A stretch of 64,000 nt of DNA, from positions 33,671,001-33,735,000 of the forward strand of contig NC_072807.1 in the NCBI RefSeq assembly GCF_028583425.1, written 5' to 3'. The position numbers and the translations under genes were made by a program. The stretch's first letter is position 1, and the number at the start of each line of letters is the position of its first letter. The notes beneath the pieces are model-generated. The model searched no databases. It was not told the DNA's origin and worked only from the letters and a program-made list of their open reading frames with translations. Below, piece by piece: positions 20,786-30,336 of this stretch. The stretch comes from Eublepharis macularius. Its lineage: Eukaryota; Chordata; Lepidosauria; Squamata; Eublepharidae.

Positions 20786-21816
20786 TGACTTAAGCACAAG
20801 AATGCTTGTAAAGTTCCCAACACAATTGTTGCAGTGAGTTTTTTTGAGTGACAACCATTCTCTTTGCCTCTTATCAGCCAACACAGGACAAGGGAAAGAG
20901 TTGTGTAAGTTCAGCACTCCAGCTTTACACCCTTGTTCACTGGGCTTTACTGCTGAAACTGGCACGCACAATTATTTACCCAGCCTCAAAAATCACAAAG
21001 CCCCTAATGCAGTGCAACTGTGACTGAGTGAACCTTCAGACACAACAACTTTTGCACTCATGACTTAAGGAATGTCACTGATGACTGGATTCTTTGGATG
21101 CTGATGAAATTCAGTTGCACTGTTAGTTTCCTGCTCAAGATCAGGAAATTAAAACTGCCGTGTGGAAGTTCTCTAGTGAGCTTTGCATATTCCCAGTCAC
21201 GTAGTCATCAAGCCCACGGTTTGATTTCTGGAAAGCCACTTGATCTTCCCCCTCACACTTAATGCAAGAATAAATTCTACAAGGATGTCCTCTAAAGTAC
21301 TCCAGAACCGCCCCCCCCCCCTTCCTAATGCAAATGATGTGGTGGAGCGTGGAATCCATCTCATTGCTGCCCATAGTCAAAACTTCCTGTATTTAAAGAT
21401 CCTCAGACCTATTAACATTTACGACCCATTAGTTTCTTTTTCTCTTGGCAATCCTTTCTTAAGATGAAAGAGCAAGGAAAGGGCCACATTAACTCCTAGA
21501 GCGTTTACGTTTACTAGGAGAGGTCCTCTTCCCTAATAAACAGTTTGGATTTCCTCTGTATAGAGATAAGTGCGGAATTGCAAAATATAAGTGGAAGATA
21601 TGGGTTTAAGATTGCCTCCTTCAGATGCAAACTGCCTGGTCTCCATAACTCATAAGAAGACTCTTTTCCCGGCAGAAGACTGCCCACGTTGAAGAGGAAA
21701 ACGACTAGCTTAATTAATGCCTGTAAATGTTAGAGAAACCCAGCCCAGGAAGCCACAAACAAGATGAGGACTCTAGATTCACCTGCCCAGTCAGAGCACT
21801 GGTTCAGCCCAGGCGA
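20786..21816. other. intergenic, no gene seen
   Basis: No recognised feature. C run at about 21310. Confidence 0.45.
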
Positions 21817-22024
21817 CAGTTGCCATCCTCCAGATGGTGGCTGGAGAGCTCCCCGTCTTCCCAGGCCACAGAAAGCAGCTCACTTGGAGAAAATGGCTGT
21901 TTTGGAAGGTGGACTCTATGGCATTGTACCCCACAGAGGTCCCTCACCTTCACAAACTCCGCCCTCCCCAGGCTCCATCCCTAAAAACTCCAGGAATTAG
22001 GCAACCCAAAGCTGGCAACTCTAA
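21817..22024. mobile_element. hAT MITE (TAGGGTTGCC family)
   Basis: CAGTTGCCATCCTCCAGATG to AAAGCTGGCAACTCTA with the family body between. Termini worn, no target-site duplication seen. Confidence 0.75.
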
Positions 22025-22296
22025 AGTTTACTTTAAGTCGGCCCTTGAAATTAGTCTGGGTTAGGGCAGCTTTGAGTCTATAAAGCAAACAGCTATTCTT
22101 TTTTAAAACTGGAGGAAGAAAATATTCAGATCTCAAGCAATAATGCGCCAGAATCCAAGCCTTTGACCTGCCCACCTATGATTTCTCCTTCTGATACATT
22201 TCTTTTTCAAAATCACTCTCACCTTTTGGTTAAACCACATGAGATGTTGGTGTTCGAGGACTAGAATTCTCTACATCTTATCTTATTTGGGACCTA

Positions 22297-22498
22297 GAGC
22301 CAAGCTACAAGTGACGCCTTACACAGGTTGGACGCTTGTCAGCTTCCCTCAAGATTTGATGGGAAATGTAGGCCTCCTGGTTTTACAGCTTGGCTCTCCA
22401 TTACAGCTGCAAGACCAGGACGCCTACATTTCCCATCAAAACTTGAGGGAAGCTGATAAGTGTCCAACCTGTGTCAGGCGTCACTTGTAGCTTGGCTC
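22297..22498. mobile_element. palindromic PIF/Harbinger-like MITE, long form
   Basis: The ends GAGCCAAGCTACAAGTGACG/CGTCACTTGTAGCTTGGCTC are perfect inverted repeats. The inner arms carry GATGGGAAATGTAGG. Flanks are CTA/CCA, one mismatch from a 3-bp duplication. The closest sister is 28655-28888. Confidence 0.8.
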
Positions 22499-23130
22499 CC
22501 AGTAAGCAGAACATTTGAGATCTGGGCAACTGTGTGGGGGCGAGAAGGGGGTGAACTCTTCTCTCCACTCATTTCTTTAAGCCTTGTTAAAGACAAGTGC
22601 CCACAATATCCTTTTCTCCTCCTTTGATAGCTTAAAATCAAAAGAGGTGGATTGTTTTCAACCAGGGTAAAAAAACCCTCATTACCTATTGCCACAGCCC
22701 CAATATACATTGAGGCCCCTCTGGAGCAAAACACTACAGGTTATTCCAATCACACCATTTCTCCATCATGCTCGTTCAACCTTGATACTACTTGAGCAAT
22801 GCTGGAAAAGTCTTTTTTTTTTTGCCCACTGTTCCTGTAAACAAGTGTTCTTACTCCCCCTTGCTAGGTAATGCCCCATTTGGCTTCTAATGCATCATTT
22901 AAAATTAATCTCCAGGTTTCTTAATAAAGCAACTACCATCTTTGTCCCCCACTGGCTGCCTTTTCAGAGGAGGTTGAAGTCGGTTCCCGGTTCCTTATTC
23001 ATAAATCCAACCACAGATTTTGAGGATATTTATAAAGCATTGCATCCCCAAATAATTTTTGGACCACCTTTGCCCTCCAAGTGGACTGTGCTTTAATGAT
23101 AAGCTATATCACCAGATTAAGCGGAGTGCC
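22499..23130. other. intergenic, no gene seen
   Basis: The stretch at 22890-23096 has a 68-codon open frame (TTDFEDIYKALHPQ) that could be retroelement-derived, but I could not place it in a family. Confidence 0.4.
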
Positions 23131-24119
23131 ATAGGATCTCTGGTAATTCACCAACACAGAAGGGGGGTATTTAGCTTCCAACAGATACAACAACAAAACT
23201 AGAAAAGCACGCCCAAGACGGAAAGAATTTCAACCATGAACAATAATGAAAATGTGAATACAATATTTCATCAAGGTTATACGTTGCTGTACAAAAGTTG
23301 AACGTTTCAATACAACATCCATAGGACACACAAAATTAAGGCAGTATACATATATGTCAAATGAATGTCAATTGCTGAGAAAATAATTTGTCCAAATACA
23401 ATCAATAAGCTTCCCAAGTACGCGTGGTAAGATTGAGTACGCTGTGCGCCAAGGGGCAGACACCTATGAAGCTGCTACAAGGCAAGGCTTGAGCTGCTGC
23501 GAGAGAAGGCAACGAGCGTCAGCCGGCAAAAAAATTCTTTTTTCTCGTTTCAGACGGAGGGTCCTTCTTCAGGCCACCATATATCACAAAATCAAATCAA
23601 CAATTCATTTTCCAACAAGTCATATCCGTGTGTGTCGAGGTGAGGACCTCACCTCGACACACACGGATATGACTTGTTGGAAAATGAATTGTTGATTTGA
23701 TTTTGTGATATATGGTGGCCTGAAGAAGGACCCTCCGTCTGAAACGAGAAAAAAGAATTTTTTTGCCGGCTGACGCTCGTTGCCTTCTCTCGCAGCAGCT
23801 CAAGCCTTGCCTTGTAGCAGCTTCATAGGTGTCTGCCCCTTGGCGCACAGCGTACTCAATCTTACCACGCGTACTTGGGAAGCTTATTGATTGTATTTGG
23901 ACAAATTATTTTCTCAGCAATTGACATTCATTTGACATATATGTATACTGCCTTAATTTTGTGTGTCCTATGGATGTTGTATTGAAACGTTCAACTTTTG
24001 TACAGCAACGTATAACCTTGATGAAATATTGTATTCACATTTTCATTATTGTTCATGGTTGAAATTCTTTCCGTCTTGGGCGTGCTTTTCTAGTTTTGTT
24101 GTTGTATAGGATCTCTGGT
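23131..24119. mobile_element. giant fold-back element, 461-bp arms, in a 14-bp duplication
   Basis: The arms 23185-23645 and 23647-24107 are reverse complements with no mismatch that I could see and a one-base spacer (23646). The sequence ATAGGATCTCTGGT occurs at 23131-23144 and 24106-24119 as a target-site duplication. A 40-bp single-copy overhang (23145-23184) sits on the left only, the same layout as the small fold-backs at 13278 and 26758. Each arm contains CCTGAAGAAGGACC...GTCTGAAACG, a hammerhead-like core. It directly precedes Penelope coding remnants. An 83-codon open frame is mirrored on both strands but has no recognised homology. Confidence 0.8.
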
Positions 24120-24329
24120 GGCACCAGAAAGCGCCAATTTGTATATGGGAGAATCGGAACATTATTTTCATATGTTCAACAGATAATAAACCCATTCTTT
24201 AGTAATATATTTATATGGTGGTAATATATAGGTTTTTTAAATTACAGAATGGTGATCAGAGTATGTTGGTAGAACTTCATAACTGGATGGGTGAATAGGA
24301 TGAGATGTTGAATTTGAATTTCGTGCAGA

Positions 24330-25545
24330 CAGAAAACAGATTAAATTTTTGGATGCCGTGATTATAAAGGGGGATGAAAAACTGTGGACAGATGTATGCA
24401 AAAAAACAACGGATAGAAATTCCCCTTTGAGATATGACAGTTGTCACCCGAAAAACACAAGAGCAATTTATTATATAGCCAGTTTCTTGGGCTTAGGAGA
24501 AATTGTACTAGAATTTATGACTTCAAAAGGGAAGCTTCTATCCTTAAACAAAATTTGGCCCCGAAGGGGGTTATCCACATCAGATACTGCGAACAGCCCA
24601 TTTTAAGGCTGTTTACTTTTGAGTAAGAAAACTTAAATGAGTGGAGAATTACATATAGCTTAACATTTAATAGTGTAAGTGCTGGACTAAAAAAAGGATC
24701 TATAGAAATTAACATATATTACAGTACATCTCCAAATGTGGTAAAAAAAATTAAATGTTTAATATGAAAGATCAGTGGGTACACAGTAATACTTAAAAGT
24801 CTGTTAGGTCTCTACAAGTTCTACCAGGATCAAGCCTTCCCCTGGTCATTATCTTTGCATGAAACAATGTGTAAAAAAAATGTGAAAATATATACATATA
24901 CCTGAGTTCAACAAGGTATAGTTCCAGTCAGACTAGATGTTGGAGGTGTGAAAATGCAGATTTCAACATAAAAGCAGTATTAATTTTTAAAGGGCGGGCA
25001 CTCCTTTAATTAAACATTTTATCGAGCATAATCACAGTTCTACAGATGTTTCGAGCTATGCAAAGAATTCATTGGCGTAACCATAAATTGTTGCTGTCAA
25101 ATGGATTTTAAGGTTACATACTTTATGCCCAAATGAGCATTAAGAACTACAGGAGATAGCGTAGACAAAAGAGCCAGATTACGGGAAGTTTTTTCTTTTC
25201 CAAGATTCCTTTTAAATGAGGACGGTACAAGAGATGATTAATATTAGATCTGTTTATTTCTTCAGTAGCTTGGTTTCATTTACGAGATACTATTTTTTTA
25301 ATTTTAATTGTTAGTAGTGGGTTAATATTTTGTACTTTTTAGAGAAAAAGGTGTCTCATGTTAATGAATGTGTGGTTGTTTTTACTTTGCCAAATACATC
25401 ATATGTATTCCTTGGTTTAACTTCAGGTACTCTGCGTGATTGTTTTTAGATATATGGATGTTAGCATGTTAAAAAAAATTCCTGTTAATGAGCATGAATT
25501 AATTATGTTATATTACAGATCCTCTGATGAAGCTAACACAAAACA
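24330..25545 (+). mobile_element. Penelope-like element, coding remnant
   Basis: One frame reads LDAVIIKGDEKLWTDVCKKT, TDRNSPLRYDSCHPKN. An overlapping frame gives YSQFLGLRRNCT and DFKREASILKQNLAPKG. This is the distal reverse-transcriptase segment of Penelope-like ORFs (family order: LDVTI, TDRN.LLHY.SCHP, QF.RLRR). Around 25130-25230 a fragment GDSVDKRARLREVF resembles the GIY-YIG endonuclease end. Near 25512 CTGATGAAGCTAACACAAAAC resembles the hammerhead segment. It is AT-rich and heavily decayed. The family call is by motif memory only. Confidence 0.65.
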
Positions 25546-25639
25546 CACAGGGATTAGAATATCAAAATCTTTTCACCTATTTTTGTATGTATATGATTTT
25601 AATTGCTGAATTTTATTGTAAAATTTGTTATGCAATTGT

Positions 25640-25722
25640 ATTTTATGACTGTTGTACCCTGTCCTGAGCCCAATTGTGGGGAGGGCGGGTTAAACACCTA
25701 ATAAACTAAACTAAACATGTTT
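25640..25722 (+). mobile_element. LINE 3' tail
   Basis: TGTCCTGAGCCCAATTGTGG, GGGCGGGTTAAACACC and AATAAACTAAACTAAAC: a CR1/L2-type 3' end. Confidence 0.6.
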
Positions 25723-25837
25723 CAGGAAAGGGTTTGCTTACCTGCTGCTTCAAAGATCTTGCTATTTATTGGCAATCGGCTGCCAAAAAGTTGCTAATCA
25801 CAAACTCTTTTGAGGAATTTGAAAGGGAGATGAATAT

Positions 25838-26046
25838 TATTTATTTAATTCTCTCCAATGGGGACCCAAAACGGCTTCCATTATTTTCTTCCATTTGATC
25901 CTGACAATAAACCTGAGAGGTAGGATAGGCTGAGTGTGTGTGTGTTTGGTCCAAGGTCCCCCAACTAGCTTCCACGGTAGAGTGGGGATTTGAACCCGGT
26001 TCTCCCAGATCCTAGACCCACACTCTTACCACTATACCACACTGCA
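25838..26046 (-). mobile_element. CORE/MIR-like SINE
   Basis: The minus strand reads GTGGTATAGTGGTAAGAGTG and GGTTCAAATCCCCACTCTAC, ending in a TTGGGTCCCCATTGGAGAG tail. Confidence 0.7.
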
Positions 26047-26407
26047 AAAAAATTGGAAGATTAGTGAATTTAGGGAAGCGTGAGGCACAGAGTGTTCCAG
26101 TTTGGAAATATTTGCACAGTGAAAAACCACCCAAAGCTTGATCTTGGACCAAATGAGAACAGTAGCCCGTACATATATATCTTCATCTTAATTTGGGCTT
26201 ATGGAAAATTCTCTTGGAGAAGATAAGATTAGACAGGATCCATGAAATCTCTGAAATGAACTTTCAGACTGTGAGCTGCTTGCTGACTGCCCTTTGGAAG
26301 GTCAAGTTACAGCTAGGTGGAATGGGTGTAGAAACAAACAGTACCTGTTATATGGATTGGCCGTACCTAATACCTTCAACTGGAAACCTCAAGTGCAAAC
26401 TCTTTCA
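26047..26407. other. intergenic, nothing recognised
   Basis: No exon or repeat family seen. Confidence 0.4.
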
Positions 26408-26605
26408 AAAGGGCAGCGTACATGAAACTACCTGATACTGCATCAGGCATCTGCTCTATCAAGATCAGTATTTCCTAACTCCAACCTCCAGCGAATTTCC
26501 AGTGTGTCAGGTAGAAGTCTTTCTCATCACCTACCACTTTAACTTTCCATTGGAGCGGCCAGAAATGAACACGGGTTGGGACCTTCTGTGTGCAAAGCAC
26601 ATGCT
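26408..26605 (-). mobile_element. tRNA SINE (GGCTCAGTGGTAGAGCATCTG family)
   Basis: Read on the minus strand it carries GTAGAGCATGTGCTTTGCAC, AAGGTCCCAACCCGTG and a tail with AGGTAGTTTCATG. Same family as 42026 and 60598. Confidence 0.65.
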
Positions 26606-26757
26606 CTACGGAAAAGGAGGAAATCTTTTTTTGACTATGTGGCTGAAAGATAAGCTTTTTCTTAATATGCTGAATATAAAATGGTGAGTATAATGTATTT
26701 TAACATAAATAAGTGAGGGGATGAAGAGGAAAAATATTATGTAGGTTTAATAATCTG

Positions 26758-26978
26758 GTCATAGATCCAGAGGATTTAGCCATGTTAGTCTGTAGTTGCA
26801 AAATAGTAAAAAGTCCAGTAGCACCTTTAAGACTAACAAACTTTATTGAGGCATAAAGTTTCGAGAACCACAGCTCTCTTCATCATGCCATGCATCTGAC
26901 GAAAAGAGCTGTGGTTCTCGAAAGCTTACGCCTCAATAAAGATCGTTCGTCTTAAAGGTGCTACTGGATTTTTTACTA
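26758..26978. mobile_element. fold-back Penelope-like short element
   Basis: A single-copy overhang of about 44 bp is followed by two inverted arms of about 88 bp with a short asymmetric centre near 26890. A perfect 12-bp target-site duplication TTTAATAATCTG flanks it (26746-26757, 26979-26990). The right arm carries CTGACGA...CGAAAGC. Confidence 0.75.
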
Positions 26979-26990
26979 TTTAATAATCTG

Positions 26991-27329
26991 CTCTACATCC
27001 TGCTTTTGATATTATGTCTATCCTTTAATGTTACTTTTTGTTGTATTATTTTGTAGTTTTAATACTTTGTTTTCAATAGTATGTTTACAGTCTAATATTA
27101 CTTTGTTATATAGTCTGCTTTTGATATTTTTTCTACAGTCCAATGAGATTTTCTGTTTTAATAAAATAATTTTTAAAAACTTCTTGGAAGACAGTGGTTC
27201 TTAAAGAATAGCATGACAGGTGAATCAGGGGATCTGCAGCACAAGAAAAAATTGGCAAAAAATTACCTCCCCCCACATTTGCTAGTGCAAATCTACTGCT
27301 GCATCCCAGCCAGTTTGTTAAAAGGCAAC
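26991..27329. other. intergenic, AT-rich, nothing recognised
   Basis: Repeated TTGATATT/AATATTACTTTG motifs suggest a worn retroelement tail, but no family could be supported. Confidence 0.35.
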
Positions 27330-27402
27330 TTGAATCTTAGCCTGCTGATGCAGGGAGGGCGGAATATAAATCGAATTAAATAAATAAATAAATAAATAAA
27401 TC
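27330..27402 (+). mobile_element. LINE 3' tail
   Basis: CTGATGCAGGGAGGGCGGAA, TATAAATCGAATTAAATAAA and an AAAT run. Confidence 0.6.
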
Positions 27403-27484
27403 TGTCCAGGAATAGCAGTCCCCCAACAACAGCACCCTCCTCTGATGCAAGAAGCCTTCCAGGGGTGGGGGAACCTTTTGCATC

Positions 27485-27655
27485 TACAGAATTCACCCTA
27501 CTGTAGTGGTTAAACGAGGATCTGGGAGACCCAGGTTCGAATCCCCACTCTGCCATGGAAGCTAACTGGGTGATCTTCAGCCAGTTATGTAGCCTCAGCC
27601 TAGTCCTACCATACAGGGTTGTTTTGAGGATAAAATGGAAGAGAGGATATGCTAT
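27485..27655 (+). mobile_element. CORE/MIR-like SINE
   Basis: GTAGTGGTTAAACGAGGATC, GGTTCGAATCCCCACTCTGC and GGGTTGTTTTGAGGATAAAA. Confidence 0.75.
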
Positions 27656-27759
27656 TATTTTATACTTGCTCTTTTTCTATTTGCTAGGGCACAGCTGGTG
27701 CTGAACAAGTTCTCTGTTGACAAACAGATATCCTGATTTGATCTAATCTTTACCTCTGT

Positions 27760-27970
27760 GCTTATTTGTATTTACTTCATTTATACTCCATTTTTCTCCC
27801 CATGAAGACTCAAGGTGGCCTCCTCTCCTCTAGTTTATCCTCACAACAACCCTGTGAGGTAGGTTAGGCTGAGAGAGTGTAACTGACCCAAAGTCTTCCA
27901 CGGCAGAGCAGGGATTCGAACCTGGGTCTCCCAGATCCTAGTCTGACTCTTTAACCACTACACAACACAG
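27760..27970 (-). mobile_element. CORE/MIR-like SINE
   Basis: The minus strand reads GTGTAGTGGTTAAAGAGTCA and GGTTCGAATCCCTGCTCTGC, with a TCACAGGGTTGTTGTGAGGA core. Confidence 0.75.
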
Positions 27971-28213
27971 GCTCACTGCTTGCTTTTGTCTACCGTTCGA
28001 TTATATGAAGGTGGCTTGTAAAACATGGGAATGAATGCAATCTTTGGTTACTGTTTTACACACTGCAGTTAACGTGTGAGATATGAAATCAAAAAGGGGT
28101 CTTAGGGCACCTGAAAGCTGAACAAGTTTAACTGAACCTAAAATTTCGTAGCCCATCAGGTGCGTGAAGTGAAATCTCAGTCTGTATAGATATGACATAC
28201 ATATATACACAGA

Positions 28214-28379
28214 GATAAAAGGTAAAGGGAGTCCCCTGTGCAAACACCGAGCCACTACTGACCCATGGGGGTGGGGGGAGTCACATCACGACGTTTTCTT
28301 GGCAGACTTTTTGTTACGGGGTGGTTTGCCATTGCCTTCCCCAGTCATCTGCACTTTACCCCCAGGAAACCGGGTATTC
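28214..28379 (-). mobile_element. Sauria-type SINE, truncated
   Basis: Has the AAAGGTAAAGGGAGTCCCCT tail through CCCCCAGGAAACCGGGTA. The tRNA head side is missing, and the next repeat starts at the break. Confidence 0.8.
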
Positions 28380-28382
28380 ATA

Positions 28383-28570
28383 CGCTTGTTTTATTACTTT
28401 TACTTCACTTGTATCCTGCCTTTCTCCCCCATGTGGGCCCAAAGTGGCTTATGTTGTTCATTTGGCTTCCATTTTATCCCGTGAGGTAGGTTAGGCTAAA
28501 AGAGTGTGCCTGGCCCATGCTTACCGAGTGAGCTTCCAGACAGAGTGGGGAATCAAAGTACCGTACCGCT
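28383..28570 (-). mobile_element. CORE/MIR-like SINE
   Basis: TGCCTTTCTCCCCCATGTGG at the tail side and TAGGTTAGGCTAAAAGAGTG in the core. The head is decayed. Confidence 0.6.
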
Positions 28571-28574
28571 CTTT

Positions 28575-28650
28575 CAAAGTCATCCAGAGCTTTGCCTGAG
28601 GCCCTGGACAGCAGCCGCCAGTCAGTGTAGGTGATACTGACCTTGATAGA
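28575..28650 (+). mobile_element. tRNA SINE 3' fragment
   Basis: CGCCAGTCAGTGTAGGTGAT and CTGACCTTGATAGACTGAG match the tail of the 60598 family. Confidence 0.55.
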
Positions 28651-28654
28651 CTGA

Positions 28655-28888
28655 GGGCCAAACTACAAGTGACGCCTGATACAGGTTGGACACTTGTCAG
28701 CTTCCCTCAAGTTTTGGCGGGAAATGTAGGCAGCTTGGCGGAATGTTGGACAAGAGACAGTTGAGAAGTCCATTGGACAGCAGTCAGGGAGCAAAGCTGC
28801 GAGACCAGGACACCTATATTTCCCATCAAAACTTGAGGCAACCTGACAAGTGTCCAACCTGTGTCAGGCGTCACTTGTAGCTTGGCCC
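28655..28888. mobile_element. palindromic PIF/Harbinger-like MITE, long form
   Basis: GGGCCAAACTACAAGTGACG to CGTCACTTGTAGCTTGGCCC. The inner arms match 22297-22498. A central segment of about 60 bp is unique to this copy. Flanking TGA/TTG do not match. Confidence 0.78.
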
Positions 28889-29039
28889 TTGCGTCTGACT
28901 CATTCACACAGGTGGAATAATGCCCTTTAGCAATGCCCTTTAGCAATCATTTGCGACTGGATTTTCCTGTGGAGTGCGCTGAGACTGCATTGTGCGAGGT
29001 GTGTGAATTCAGCCTTCAGCTTCAGGGGGCAGAAGAGGA

Positions 29040-29495
29040 GCCCCGCTGGATCAGACCCAAGATCCAGCAGCGACTGGCTCCTCCAACGCGTCCCCGAACC
29101 TCGCAAAACAAGGCACAGCCGGCAAGCGCCCCCTCTGAAGGTTTGCCTCCCACCCACTGTATTAGCAGGTAGACTGCACCTCACTCGGGAGGTTCCATTG
29201 GGTGGGAGCGGCCGAGAGAGAGCGGCCCGTTCTCTCCAAACCGATGCAGTCATCTCGGGCCAAGCCAAGCGGGCTTCAGCCTCCCGCATTTGCTACCTGC
29301 GCGTAAAGGGAACAGGTGCGCCCCGAGAAGGGGGGGGTTTCCCTACCTGGCGGGGGAGCTCCCCCCTCCGCCCTGCGCTGTCGCAAGGGCCTCCCACGTC
29401 GCTCCGCCTCTCTTGCCAGATCTGTATTTAGGCGGCGCTGCGAGTCAAGCCAAGCCCGAGCCAAGCGCCGGAGCTCCCAAGAAGGCGGGGATACG
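29040..29495 (+). promoter_or_regulatory. SEMA7A: SEMA7A CpG island and 5' UTR
   Basis: A strong rise in G+C and CpG, with many GCGC and CCGCC motifs and no repeats, runs to the start codon at 29496. A TATTTA box at 29425-29430 would place a start site near 29455, but CpG-island initiation could be dispersed. This is the only CpG island near the signal-peptide exon. Confidence 0.7.
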
Positions 29496-29610
29496 ATGGG
29501 CTGGGAGCGCGCCTCGGTCCTGCTCTGCCTCCTGTGCGCCGCCAGCCGGCTGCCTCTTCCCTGCGCTGCGCTCCGCAAGGCCAGCCCCAGGATCCGAGCC
29601 AGCCCGGCAG
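29496..29610 (+). CDS. SEMA7A: SEMA7A exon 1, signal peptide
   Basis: ATG in a strong context (A at -3, G at +4) opens MGWERASVLLCLLCAASRLP. The core VLLCLLCAA is a typical signal-peptide hydrophobic stretch with likely cleavage after PLPCA or nearby. The exon ends one base into a Gly codon before GTGAGA and is followed by a 26.4-kb intron. An in-frame upstream ATG at 29316 would add 60 basic residues in front of the signal peptide and is less likely. The exon is assigned from position, phase and signal peptide, not from direct sequence identity, because signal peptides diverge fast. Confidence 0.8.
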
Positions 29611-29662
29611 GTGAGAGTGCGCCGCGTTGCTCGCAGGAGGGCTAAGCCGGGGCTCCTGCTGC

Positions 29663-29870
29663 TAGCGTTGCCAGCTCCAGCCCGGGAAGGTCCTGGAGAT
29701 TTGGAGGGGGACTCTGGGGAGGTCAGAGTTTGGGGAGGGGAGGCCAACTGTGTCCACCTTTGCCACCTTCCAGAGCTATGATTTTTTCTCCCGGGGAACT
29801 CATTTCTGGAGCTTGGAGATCAGTTGTAATTCGGGGAGATCTCCAGCCACCACCAGGAGGATGGCAACCG
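29663..29870. mobile_element. hAT MITE (TAGGGTTGCC family) in SEMA7A intron 1
   Basis: TAGCGTTGCCAGC to GGATGGCAACC with the family body. It starts only 53 bp past the exon 1 donor. Confidence 0.78.
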
Positions 29871-29984
29871 GCTCGAGTTGGCGACCGTGCGATCGCAGGC
29901 TCCAGCCCCTTCGGGAGGATTCAGCTCTTTTCTCCAAGGAAAAACTGGATCTGGAAGAGAGTTTCAGGGAAGAGGCAGTGATGA

Positions 29985-30336
29985 TTTGCAAGGGCACAGC
30001 AGGATTTGAGTCCAGTCATCCTCCAGGTGGTGGCTGGAGATCTCCCGGAATTACAACTGGTCTCCAGACTACAGAGATCAGTTCTCCTGGAGAAAATGGC
30101 CGTTTTGGAGGCGAACTGACCCCGCTGAGGTCTCTCACCTCTCCAAACTCCGCAATCCCCAGAGTCCACCCCCCACCCCCAAATCTCCAGGAATTTCCCA
30201 ACCCACAGCTGGCAACCATAGTCCAGTGGCCCCTTAGAGACCAGCAAGATTTTCAGGGGATAAGCTTTCCAGAATGACTCCTGAAAGCTTATACCCTGAA
30301 AAATTTTTTTCTCTCTAAGGGGCCACTGGACTCGAA
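29985..30336. mobile_element. Penelope-like fold-back repeat carrying a hAT insertion
   Basis: The left arm (GCAGGATTTGAGTCCAGT) resumes after the hAT copy (GGCCCCTTAGAGACCAGCAA) and folds against the right arm (CTCTAAGGGGCCACTGGACT). Confidence 0.7.
30017..30220. mobile_element. hAT MITE (TAGGGTTGCC family), nested
   Basis: The flanks share GTCCAGT (30010-30016, 30221-30227), the target-site duplication inside the Penelope-like repeat. The left terminus is short by several bases. Confidence 0.78.

Noticed and set aside
23444-23848. Two 83-codon frames on opposite strands with almost the same protein
   Set aside because: This is the palindrome read from both sides, not two genes. The protein has no recognised homology.
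29003-29781. Arg/Pro/Ala-rich open frames of 100-163 codons in the CpG island
   Set aside because: GC-rich sequence has few stops. Only the frame with the signal peptide at 29496 has a matching donor and downstream exons.
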